This document shows positions 17,168 through 24,115 of a stretch of DNA of 42,335 nucleotides, one piece after another (positions within the stretch are counted from its first letter, which is position 1; each line of letters opens with the position of its first letter). A program made the position numbers and the translations under genes. The DNA is from an uncultured Bacteroidota bacterium (GTDB lineage Bacteria > Bacteroidota > Bacteroidia > Chitinophagales > Chitinophagaceae). Where the stretch lies: positions 80,986-123,320 of the forward strand of contig CAIKYB010000046.1 in assembly GCA_903831575.1 (NCBI GenBank), in the 5' to 3' direction. The notes beneath the pieces are model-generated. The model did no database searches. It had not been told where the DNA came from and saw only the letters and a list, made by a program, of their open reading frames with translations.

Positions 17168-18232
17168 CTATATTTTGAACATCCAATTATGACGATCCGG
17201 GGCTAATCCATATCTAATTTGATTGAGTCGGCTTTTTACTTCAGGTGCAATTTTCCATAAGTCAACATCGAAATCCATTACATACTCCTTGTATCTTAAT
17301 TCCTTAATTAAGGAAATCGTAGCTGCTGTACCCGTGCCAAAAACCTCACGCAAAAGACCCGATTTATGTGCATCAATAATTTCATCAATACTCAATGATT
17401 TTTCTTTCACCGTCAACCCGATATCCTTTAAAGTCTCCATGACACTATCTCTAGTAACCCCTGCCAAAATAGTTCCAGCTCCCAAATCAGGTGTAATGGC
17501 TTCATCACCTATTATAAAGAATACATTCATTGTTCCACATTCCTGCACATATTTGTGTTCGAAGGCATCCGTCCATAAAACCTGGTCATAGCCCTTCTTT
17601 TTTGCTTCAGCTGTTGCATACATGGCCGCACCATAATTTCCTGCAGCTTTAGCATATCCTACACCACCTGGCACTGCTCGTACATACTGTTCTTCAACAT
17701 AAATCCTCATCGGATTGTTATAATATGGACCAGTAGGACTCAATATAATCATGAACTTATATTTATCACTAGGCCTCACTCCTATCATTTCGTCTGTACT
17801 AAACATGAAAGGTCTTATATACAAAGAATGATCTTCTTGATTAGGTATCCAATTTTTATCCAATTCAATCAATAATCTTAGCCCTTCTATGAAAATATCT
17901 TCAGGAACCTGAGGCATCTGCATTCTTTCTGCAGAAATATTGAATCGCTTGAAATTATCATGAGGTCTAAAAACATTCGCTTCACCCTTTGGATTTTTAT
18001 AAGCCTTGATCCCCTCAAAAATAGATTGCCCATAATGCAAAGCCGCAAGTGAAGGCGCTATCAGTAAAGGTTGATAAGGTTTAATTTCTGGTGTTTTCCA
18101 TTCTCCGTCTTCATAATCAACCTCCAGCATATGATCAGTAAAATATTTTCCAAAAGGAATATTTTCAAGATTAATGTCGTTAAGTTTACTACGCTGGACT
18201 TTCGTAATATTAAAATCGGCAGCTGCAATCAT
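17168..18232 (-). CDS. ilvE: Branched-chain amino acid aminotransferase (class IV, type II)
   Basis: 354 residues, the length of type II BCATs. PLP-dependent fold IV: substrate loop HYGQSIFEGIKAYK, the PLP lysine in RAVPGGVGYAKAAGNYGAA, and the cofactor-binding ECGTMNVFF and FGTGTAATI segments. It transfers amino groups between Leu/Ile/Val and 2-oxoglutarate in the last step of branched-chain synthesis and the first of degradation. No other ilv or leu gene lies nearby. It is followed by rpsL after 146 bp on the same strand, but rpsL has its own promoter. It is divergent from the 18288 gene, 55 bp away. Confidence 0.95.
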   Translation of the reverse strand: MIAAADFNITKVQRSKLNDINLENIPFGKYFTDHMLEVDYEDGEWKTPEIKPYQPLLIAPSLAALHYGQSIFEGIKAYKNPKGEANVFRPHDNFKRFNISAERMQMPQVPEDIFIEGLRLLIELDKNWIPNQEDHSLYIRPFMFSTDEMIGVRPSDKYKFMIILSPTGPYYNNPMRIYVEEQYVRAVPGGVGYAKAAGNYGAAMYATAEAKKKGYDQVLWTDAFEHKYVQECGTMNVFFIIGDEAITPDLGAGTILAGVTRDSVMETLKDIGLTVKEKSLSIDEIIDAHKSGLLREVFGTGTAATISLIKELRYKEYVMDFDVDLWKIAPEVKSRLNQIRYGLAPDRHNWMFKI

Positions 18233-18287
18233 ATTCGTTAATTTTACTGCAAAGAAACAAAAAAAAACACCCGTAAAGTCTGATTTT

Positions 18288-18791
18288 ATGAGTTTAGAGA
18301 ATTTTCAAATGCCTATTGATTTAATGAGTGAATTGTACAAGGATTCCTTGATAGTATTAGATGAGAAGCAAATAAGTAGTGAATCCTTAAAACCAACTAG
18401 TTTCATTTCCTTAGGAAACAATAAACGAAATATTTTATTATTGGTTGACGAAACAGAAGCCGTTTACCTAAAAGAAGAAAATTTAGAGTTTTTGACAGGT
18501 ATTTTAACCGCTTGCAAACTAACCATTGCTGATATCGCTTTACTTAATATTGTTAATAATAAAAATATCGAAATCGAACCAATGATTCGATTTTTCCAAC
18601 CTGAAACAATGATCTTTTTCGGAATCAATATTGGAAAAATAAATTCCCCAGTTTTACAAAATAGATTATACGAAATCCAAAAAATCAATCAAATCAACTG
18701 CTTAAATGCATCAAGCCTGAAGCAAATTGCAGCTAATGTGGAAGAAAAGAAAAAACTATGGTCTTGTTTGAAAACTATTTTTTCCATCTAA
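18288..18791 (+). CDS. Unrecognised cytosolic protein, possible HolD-like fold
   Basis: 167 residues from the ATG at 18288; the frame is open to 18174 but that extension lies inside ilvE on the other strand and is unlikely. There is no signal peptide. Layout: a charged N-terminus, a hydrophobic strand NILLLVDE (about 50-57), FLTGILTACKLTIADIALLN (split here as helix then ADIALLN), a strand MIFFGI, and a C-terminal end SSLKQIAANVEEKKKLWSCLKTIF. This order (strand, helix and D-x-A-x-x-N, late strand, then helix with charged residues before L-W) recalls E. coli DNA polymerase III psi subunit HolD, which is 137 residues; this is a pattern-level impression, not an alignment. It is 15 bp upstream of rdgB and probably co-transcribed with it. 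Confidence 0.6.
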   Translation: MSLENFQMPIDLMSELYKDSLIVLDEKQISSESLKPTSFISLGNNKRNILLLVDETEAVYLKEENLEFLTGILTACKLTIADIALLNIVNNKNIEIEPMIRFFQPETMIFFGINIGKINSPVLQNRLYEIQKINQINCLNASSLKQIAANVEEKKKLWSCLKTIFSI

Positions 18792-18806
18792 TTAAATTTC
18801 ATCTTC

Positions 18807-19397
18807 ATGTTAATATTTGCGACTAACAACCAAAATAAAGTTGATGAAATAAAATCAATACTGACAGGGCTCATAGATGTGTGCAGCTTGAGAGAAGCAA
18901 ATATTGACATTGATATTCCAGAGCCTCATGACACTCTAGAAGAAAATGCTACGGAGAAATCTCGGACAATTTTCAATATAACGGGAAAGGATTGTTTCAG
19001 CGAAGACGCTGGGCTAGAAGTTATTGCTTTAAATGGAGAGCCAGGTGTAAAAAGCGCCAGATATGCAAGCGAGGAAGCGCTTTATAAAAATAATACCGAT
19101 AAACTTCTTCATCAATTAAATGGCGTTCAAAACAGAGAAGCTCAATTTAAAACAATCATCTCATTAATGCTGGGAGGAAAGGAATATCAATTTCAAGGAT
19201 TGTGCAAAGGTATCATTACAACACAAGAATTTGGGGAAAACGGATTTGGCTATGATGCCGTTTTTATACCTGAAGGTAGCAACAAGACTTTTGCAGAAAT
19301 GACCATGGAAGAAAAAAATAAATTCAGTCACAGAAAAAAAGCAGTTGCAAAATTAATTTCATTTTTAAAAGATAAGAAATGGGAAGAATTAAATTAA
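18807..19397 (+). CDS. rdgB: Non-canonical purine NTP pyrophosphatase (RdgB/HAM1)
   Basis: 196 residues. Family motifs in order: LIFATNNQNKVDEI at the N-terminus (substrate phosphate binding), TLEENATEKS, SEDAGLEVIALNGEPGVKSARYA, and GFGYDAVFIPEG, then KNKFSHRKKA. It hydrolyses ITP, dITP and XTP to monophosphates, keeping deaminated purines out of DNA and RNA. It lies between an unrecognised gene (15 bp gap) and a thioesterase gene that starts within its last 19 bp, so the three probably form one transcript. Confidence 0.96.
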   Translation: MLIFATNNQNKVDEIKSILTGLIDVCSLREANIDIDIPEPHDTLEENATEKSRTIFNITGKDCFSEDAGLEVIALNGEPGVKSARYASEEALYKNNTDKLLHQLNGVQNREAQFKTIISLMLGGKEYQFQGLCKGIITTQEFGENGFGYDAVFIPEGSNKTFAEMTMEEKNKFSHRKKAVAKLISFLKDKKWEELN

Positions 19398-19816
19398 ATA
19401 TACCCAAAGATATTGTCGGGGTATTTGACATTCGTACACGCATCACCGATATCAATTATGGGAATCATGTTGGAAATGATGCTATGGTGGGAATTGTTCA
19501 CGAAGCAAGAGTTCTGTGGCTTCATCAACTCGGCTATTCAGAATTGAATATAGAAGGTTCTGGAATCATCATGAATGACCTAGCAGTAAATTACATTAAT
19601 GAATCCTTTCACGGAGATTTACTCCATATTGAAATTGCCATGGGCGAAATATCAACTGCAGGATTTGAATTGTATTACCACCTAACTACTTCGAGAAATG
19701 ATAGTTTAGTAACTATTGCAAAGGCGAAAACCAGTTTGGTTTTTTACAACTATTCTTTAAAGAAAATTGAAGCGGTTCCTAATAAATTCATAGAAAAAAT
19801 AACGGCTCTACTCTAA
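19379..19816 (+). CDS. Acyl-CoA thioesterase, 4HBT/YbgC-like hotdog fold
   Basis: 145 residues, the usual size for a single hotdog domain. The N-terminal half has the 4HBT signature TDINYGNHVGND...VHEARVLWL, with Asp28 region as the likely catalytic acid, and a strand GDLLHIEIAMGE typical of the fold. The family hydrolyses acyl-CoA thioesters; the chain length preferred cannot be read. The start codon is inside the rdgB 3' end (19-bp overlap), indicating coupled translation. Its stop is 1 bp from the stop of the convergent aroE gene. Confidence 0.85.
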   Translation: MGRIKLNIPKDIVGVFDIRTRITDINYGNHVGNDAMVGIVHEARVLWLHQLGYSELNIEGSGIIMNDLAVNYINESFHGDLLHIEIAMGEISTAGFELYYHLTTSRNDSLVTIAKAKTSLVFYNYSLKKIEAVPNKFIEKITALL

Positions 19817-19817
19817 A

Positions 19818-20555
19818 TTATTTATTCCATAATTTCCAATTCTCCTCTGCCTGAATCAATAACATCTCATAGCCATTTTTTACAGTTGCGCCAGATCTAA
19901 TCCCCATTTGCATAAACAAGGTTTCGCTTGGCTTGTAAATTAAATCATATAAGAGATACTTTTCATTAAGTAGTGAATAAGGAATATTGGGCATTTTTTC
20001 GAAATGGGGATCCATGCCTATAGGGGTGCAATTGATAATCACATAATAGTCATTCCATAACAACTCCTCCAAAAGTTCATAACCAATCCTATTGCTATCA
20101 GACGATTTTTTTCTGGATACGATAAGAAATTCCATCCCGATTTTTTCCAAGACAAATTGAACAGCTTTGGAAGCGCCGCCACTACCAAGAATAATTGCTT
20201 TTTTATGATGTGGCTTTAGCAGTGGAATAAACGATTTTTCAAAACCGATAATATCAGTATTGTAACCTTTCATTCCAATACCGGAGAAAGTGATACAATT
20301 GACTGCTTGTATCTTATTCGCCTCCTCATCAATAGCAGACAAATAAGGGATCACAGCCTCTTTATAGGGGATCGTCACTGCAAGGCCTGTCAACTCAGGC
20401 TCCGATTCTATTAGAAAGGGGAAATGGGAAATTTTATCAATTGGGAATAATTCAAACCTGCAATCCAGCAAAGATTCCGTTTTGAATTTTTCATTAAAAT
20501 AATGCTGAGACATGGAATGACCAAGTGGATATCCAATTAAACCATATACCCTCAT
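19818..20555 (-). CDS. aroE: Shikimate dehydrogenase
   Basis: 245 residues from the ATG at 20555 (MRVYGLIGYPLGHSMSQHYF). An upstream ATG at 20594 would overlap the preceding gene and add residues foreign to the family, so I reject it. Conserved: shikimate-binding GYPLGHSMSQ, catalytic Lys in AVTIPYKEAV, Asp in GYNTDIIGF, the NADP loop ILGSGGASKAVQFVL, and C-terminal GYEMLLIQAEENWKLW. It reduces 3-dehydroshikimate to shikimate in aromatic amino acid synthesis. It follows the ComA-like gene after only 7 bp, so the two are likely translated from one transcript. Confidence 0.95.
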   Translation of the reverse strand: MRVYGLIGYPLGHSMSQHYFNEKFKTESLLDCRFELFPIDKISHFPFLIESEPELTGLAVTIPYKEAVIPYLSAIDEEANKIQAVNCITFSGIGMKGYNTDIIGFEKSFIPLLKPHHKKAIILGSGGASKAVQFVLEKIGMEFLIVSRKKSSDSNRIGYELLEELLWNDYYVIINCTPIGMDPHFEKMPNIPYSLLNEKYLLYDLIYKPSETLFMQMGIRSGATVKNGYEMLLIQAEENWKLWNK

Positions 20556-20562
20556 ACCATTA

Positions 20563-21324
20563 TTATTTTTGAAGATACAATTCAAAAGTGTCACCTCTCA
20601 ATCCAATTCTCATGGCTTCTAAAGCGATAACCTCCGATGGTGCGATATTTCCAAGATTCACATTACAGCCAATCAATTCAAGGAAATAAAGCTGCTGGGC
20701 CTTTTGAGGCGCTTCCCATAATATTTTTTCGGCTGGTATTTGTGTCAGAATTTCTTGAACCAATCCTTCCCTCACTTCCCCTGTTCCTCTGTAAATACCG
20801 ACGTTGCCGGCTTCTCTTGCCTCTGCTATTACATAAGCTGATCCTGATTCCAATTCAGCTCGCATCAATTCTATCCATTTGTAAGGAGGAATAATATGAG
20901 CTGCATCTTTGCTTCCTACTTCACTTAATACTACGCCATGCTTAGATAATTTTTCTATATAGCCGCACTTTTCTGCATGTGGAATAGTTATGGATCCATC
21001 ACTTACTTCCATGTAGCTCACTCCGAATTCTTTGCATACATTGATGTAATCTTCAAACTGATTTCTAATCAAAAATGCCTCAAATAAAGTACCCCCAAAA
21101 TAAACTGGCATATTGAATGAGCGATATACTTCAAGTTTTTCTTTTAGATTAGGCGTAACAAACGCAGTACCAAAGCCAAGTTTAACAACGTCAATGTGTG
21201 GATGACCTACATTCATTAAATTTCTTGCCTCTTCTGTACTAAGCCCTTTGTCCATTACCATGGTAATACCATTGCTTCGAGGTTGAATTGTTCTTTCGGG
21301 AATTTGAGTTAAATTAAAGTTCAT
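20563..21324 (-). CDS. comA: Phosphosulfolactate synthase (ComA family)
   Basis: 253 residues from the ATG at 21324 (MNFNLTQIPERTIQPRSNG); a start six codons upstream (21342) is possible but less family-like. ComA features: GITMVMDKGLS, VVKLGFGTAF, PVYFGGTLFEAF, YMEVSDGSITIP, LSEVGSKDAAH, IAEAREAGNVGIYRGTGEVR and GNIAPSEVIALEAMRIGLRGDT. The family adds sulfite to phosphoenolpyruvate to give phosphosulfolactate, used for coenzyme M in methanogens and sulfolactate in Bacillus spores. In Bacteroidota the product may feed cysteate-type precursors of sulfonolipids; that is inference. No comB or comC homologue is in the window. It is upstream of aroE in a tight pair. Confidence 0.88.
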   Translation of the reverse strand: MNFNLTQIPERTIQPRSNGITMVMDKGLSTEEARNLMNVGHPHIDVVKLGFGTAFVTPNLKEKLEVYRSFNMPVYFGGTLFEAFLIRNQFEDYINVCKEFGVSYMEVSDGSITIPHAEKCGYIEKLSKHGVVLSEVGSKDAAHIIPPYKWIELMRAELESGSAYVIAEAREAGNVGIYRGTGEVREGLVQEILTQIPAEKILWEAPQKAQQLYFLELIGCNVNLGNIAPSEVIALEAMRIGLRGDTFELYLQK

Positions 21325-21388
21325 TGATTTTATTTGGCACAAAGATATTTAATCAGGGGGAATAATAGATGTCAAATAAAATCTTCCG

Positions 21389-22822
21389 CTATTTTTTTCT
21401 GGAGTTGTTTTTTTTATATCTCGCAATCAGTTCAACTACTTGTTGGTGTTGAAGTATAGAAGGATTAATTTCAATGAACTGTTTAATCAATTTAGGACTT
21501 GCAGTTAAGGCATGCTCCAGATAGATCAAAGCCTGCTTGGACTGACCTAAAGCAAACAAAAAAGCAGTCTTATAATAAACGAAAATCGGCTTGGAATCGG
21601 TTTGCTCAAATGCATGGGCGGCATACTCAAACCCCTCTTCAAATAGTTCAGATTGGTACATACAATTCAATAACTCCATCCAGCCATTTACATTCCGGGG
21701 CCTTACTCTAACCACATTACCCAGATGCGTAATCGCTTCATCAAAATGACCTAATTGTAAATGGCATCTTCCAATAGCAAGATTATATTCGGGTTGTAAC
21801 ACATGAAATTTTAGTGCTGTTTGTAATGATTTGATTGCATTTTGCCATTTGGTTTCTCCCATATATGCGCAGGCGATTTTATAGTGCAATTGACTGTCTT
21901 CAGGAGTTAAGTGGCTGGCTTTTTTATAATTAAACCGTGCTTGAGAAAATTTATCCATTTTATAATAGCAATGTCCAATGGCTTCATAAATAACTGCCTC
22001 TGGCATTGCAAGCTCAAGGACTCTTTCCAATACTTCAATAGCTTCTTTATATTTCCTGAGCTTAATAAAAGCATCCCCCATATTCCGGTATGCATAATCA
22101 AACTTTTCATTGATAGCGACTACATACTGATAGGCATCAATTCCTTTTTCATAAAGTTTCAAGCCCTGATAAGCTGCACCAAGATTAAACCATGCCAATT
22201 CATTATAAGGATTATTATCAAGAATTTGCTGATGTAAAACGATCCCCTCTTCATTGCGGCCTGTATAATCAGTCCAAAAACAAATTTTGTACAAGGCCTC
22301 TTCATTATCTGGTTGTTGTTCAAGAATTAATTTAAGACAATCAAATACTTTATCAAAGAATTCATAATCATCATAAACATCCGCCAGTTCAAAAAGTAAA
22401 TTTATTTTTTCTTCTGAGTCGAACAAATCCAAAGCTGTTTCAAGTAATTCAGCGGCTTCGTCTTGCCTATCAAGTGCTAGTAATGCATCTGTTTTGATGA
22501 TGTATAAGATGGGGTCATGGCGATCCAGTAATACCGCCTTTGCTAAGATAAATAATGCTTCTTCAAACCTTTTTAATGAAACTAAAATATCAGCTTTTAA
22601 AATTAAGATTGTTGCAGAAAAGGAAAATTGAATCACTGCTATTTCAACAGCTTCTAGTGCTTCATTATATTTTTCATTCTCATTGAAGTGTTCAATAATC
22701 CGCTCAAACCCCTCTTCATCAATAAAAAAAGCATCCCTACCCCCTTTCAAATTATCGTAATTTTCAAGGAGTTCTTTAAATGATTCTCTATCTTCATTAT
22801 ATGGATTCCTATTCATGCTCAT
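21389..22822 (-). CDS. TPR-repeat protein
   Basis: 477 residues with no signal peptide or membrane segment, so cytosolic. Almost the whole chain from about residue 35 is tetratricopeptide repeats, for example AWFNLGAAYQGLKLYEKGIDAY, split here as AWFNLGAAYQGLKLYEKG, then AYRNMGDAFIKLRKYKEAIE, VIYEAIGHCYYKMDKFSQAR and LAIGRCHLQLGHFDEAI; at least ten units. The N-terminus is acidic and the C-terminus (ARYKKNNSRKK) basic. TPR arrays bind peptides or proteins; no partner is evident. It lies 46 bp upstream of the comA gene on the same strand and could be co-transcribed. Confidence 0.9.
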   Translation of the reverse strand: MSMNRNPYNEDRESFKELLENYDNLKGGRDAFFIDEEGFERIIEHFNENEKYNEALEAVEIAVIQFSFSATILILKADILVSLKRFEEALFILAKAVLLDRHDPILYIIKTDALLALDRQDEAAELLETALDLFDSEEKINLLFELADVYDDYEFFDKVFDCLKLILEQQPDNEEALYKICFWTDYTGRNEEGIVLHQQILDNNPYNELAWFNLGAAYQGLKLYEKGIDAYQYVVAINEKFDYAYRNMGDAFIKLRKYKEAIEVLERVLELAMPEAVIYEAIGHCYYKMDKFSQARFNYKKASHLTPEDSQLHYKIACAYMGETKWQNAIKSLQTALKFHVLQPEYNLAIGRCHLQLGHFDEAITHLGNVVRVRPRNVNGWMELLNCMYQSELFEEGFEYAAHAFEQTDSKPIFVYYKTAFLFALGQSKQALIYLEHALTASPKLIKQFIEINPSILQHQQVVELIARYKKNNSRKK

Positions 22823-22906
22823 CTATATATTGTAATTTAAACAAAGTATGTAATAATACCAATTATATGTAAGTTTATAAAAAAATGAAACTAATGATGA
22901 AATTCA

Positions 22907-22937
22907 TTGGAATTAACAAAGTAATTCAATATATTTG
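22907..22937 (+). promoter_or_regulatory. Candidate promoter of the small secreted protein gene
   Basis: TTGG (22907-22910), 19 nt, then TATATTTG (22930-22937), matching TAnnTTTG; 20 nt before the ATG at 22958. Confidence 0.5.
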
Positions 22938-22957
22938 TTTTTGTAAGGTTTTTTAAA

Positions 22958-23311
22958 ATGAAACAAACAATTAAAACGATACTGATATTAATACTTCTTT
23001 CAAGCAATATGATGAACTCATTTGCAGATAGAGGTGTAAGAAAAAAAGCAAAGAACCGAGTGTTGCTTAACATTTCTACTAATAAATCATTCAAAAACGA
23101 TCTTGCTAATAATTTAAAAACGGGGCTGAAATTCAAAAGCAATTATTACTTAGGCAATTACGTAGAAAATAACATTTCAATTTCCCGTTCGATAACTACT
23201 TATCAAAAAGGTAATACTTTGTATCTAATACAAAACAAACAAAAGATAATTATTCCTGAAGTTAGACAAGGATACACAGGATTGAAATTGATCATAAAAT
23301 CAAAACCCTAA
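22958..23311 (+). CDS. Small basic secreted protein of unknown function
   Basis: 117 residues. Signal peptide about 1-23 (MKQTIKTILILILLSSNMMNSFA) followed by a strongly basic mature protein: RGVRKKAKNR at its start, many Lys and Arg and few acidic residues. It has alternating hydrophobic strands (NTLYLIQNKQKIIIPEV) suggesting a small beta-fold. I do not recognise a family. It has its own candidate promoter and its stop codon overlaps a terminator hairpin, so it is monocistronic; this supports a real gene. Confidence 0.7.
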   Translation: MKQTIKTILILILLSSNMMNSFADRGVRKKAKNRVLLNISTNKSFKNDLANNLKTGLKFKSNYYLGNYVENNISISRSITTYQKGNTLYLIQNKQKIIIPEVRQGYTGLKLIIKSKP

Positions 23312-23338
23312 CCACTCTCATTTAAGAGTGGTTTTTTA
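23310..23338 (+). terminator. Terminator of the small secreted protein gene
   Basis: AACCACTCT (23310-23318), 6-nt loop, AGAGTGGTT (23325-23333), then a T run. The stem begins inside the TAA stop. It may also act for the convergent gene ending at 23345. The core stem ACCACTCT is the same as in the rpsG terminator. Confidence 0.85.
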
Positions 23339-23344
23339 TTTGTC

Positions 23345-23998
23345 CTACTCTCCTTTATTTAATTTCAATGCTTCCTCATAAGTCAATGTCCGATATCCAG
23401 TTTTGGGTAATTCGAAAACTGCCGAAGAGACTATATCATAATTAATACTCTGTAAATTGTATTCGAAACTTGCATTAGGAGTATTACGTTCAAATTTCAC
23501 AATCAACCCAGACAAAGTCGGAAAACAATTATTGCAATTTGTATTATTCATAACAAAATCAGCAGCATAATATACAACTAGATTCTCTCCATTAGGCAAG
23601 GTTACTGTTGCTTTCTTGCAGGAAAATCCACTAACTTTTTTTTCTGTTTCATCAATATTGAATTTCAACTGAGAAAATAATTTATTCTTATCTATCCAGT
23701 TTTCGCCATTCATTTTAATAATCAATTTCTGATTACTGTATTCTTTCAGAATAGCCCCCTGTTGTTGTTTATTATCAAAGATGGTAGACTCTGTACCTAA
23801 AGAACTTTTGAAATCCGTTCTGCTAAGCCCTCCTTTAACATACAAACTATATTGGTATGATTTTGACTGCTCTGCATGGGCTCCTGATTTAACTGAGACA
23901 AGATAATTGAGTGTAGCATCATTAATATATTGTTGAGCATAAGAATTTAATGAGCCCAAGCAAATAATTATTATAAATAGCTGGATAGTTTTTTTCAT
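23345..23998 (-). CDS. Secreted GLPGLI/DUF4412-like protein
   Basis: 217 residues. Signal peptide 1-21 (MKKTIQLFIIIICLGSLNSYA). The mature part resembles the Bacteroidota GLPGLI/DUF4412 group: an early strand ATLNYLVSVKSG, a middle TDFKSSLGTESTIFDN, then SGFSCKKATVTLPNGENLVVYYA followed by LSGLIVKFE, which stands where GLPGLI proteins have their name-giving motif. It carries three Cys in SGFSCKK and NTNCNNCF. Function of this group is unknown; a periplasmic or envelope-associated role is likely. It ends 34 bp from the convergent small secreted gene. Confidence 0.65.
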   Translation of the reverse strand: MKKTIQLFIIIICLGSLNSYAQQYINDATLNYLVSVKSGAHAEQSKSYQYSLYVKGGLSRTDFKSSLGTESTIFDNKQQQGAILKEYSNQKLIIKMNGENWIDKNKLFSQLKFNIDETEKKVSGFSCKKATVTLPNGENLVVYYAADFVMNNTNCNNCFPTLSGLIVKFERNTPNASFEYNLQSINYDIVSSAVFELPKTGYRTLTYEEALKLNKGE

Positions 23999-24063
23999 CT
24001 TCTTACCTTTTAATACTTATAAAGATAACGCAAAGATTAACGATAATATAGCCCAATAACGAC

Positions 24064-24097
24064 AAAAAAAAAGCTGCATGATTAAAATGCAGCTTTT
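24064..24097 (-). terminator. Terminator of yidC
   Basis: On the minus strand AAAAGCTGCAT (24097-24087), 7-nt loop, ATGCAGCTTTT (24079-24069), then further T. It starts 19 bp after the yidC stop. Confidence 0.88.
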
Positions 24098-24115
24098 ACC
24101 AAAAAGTTAACAACC

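Noticed and set aside
18174..18287. 38-codon extension of the 18288 protein
   Set aside because: It reads antisense into ilvE and has no family-like sequence.
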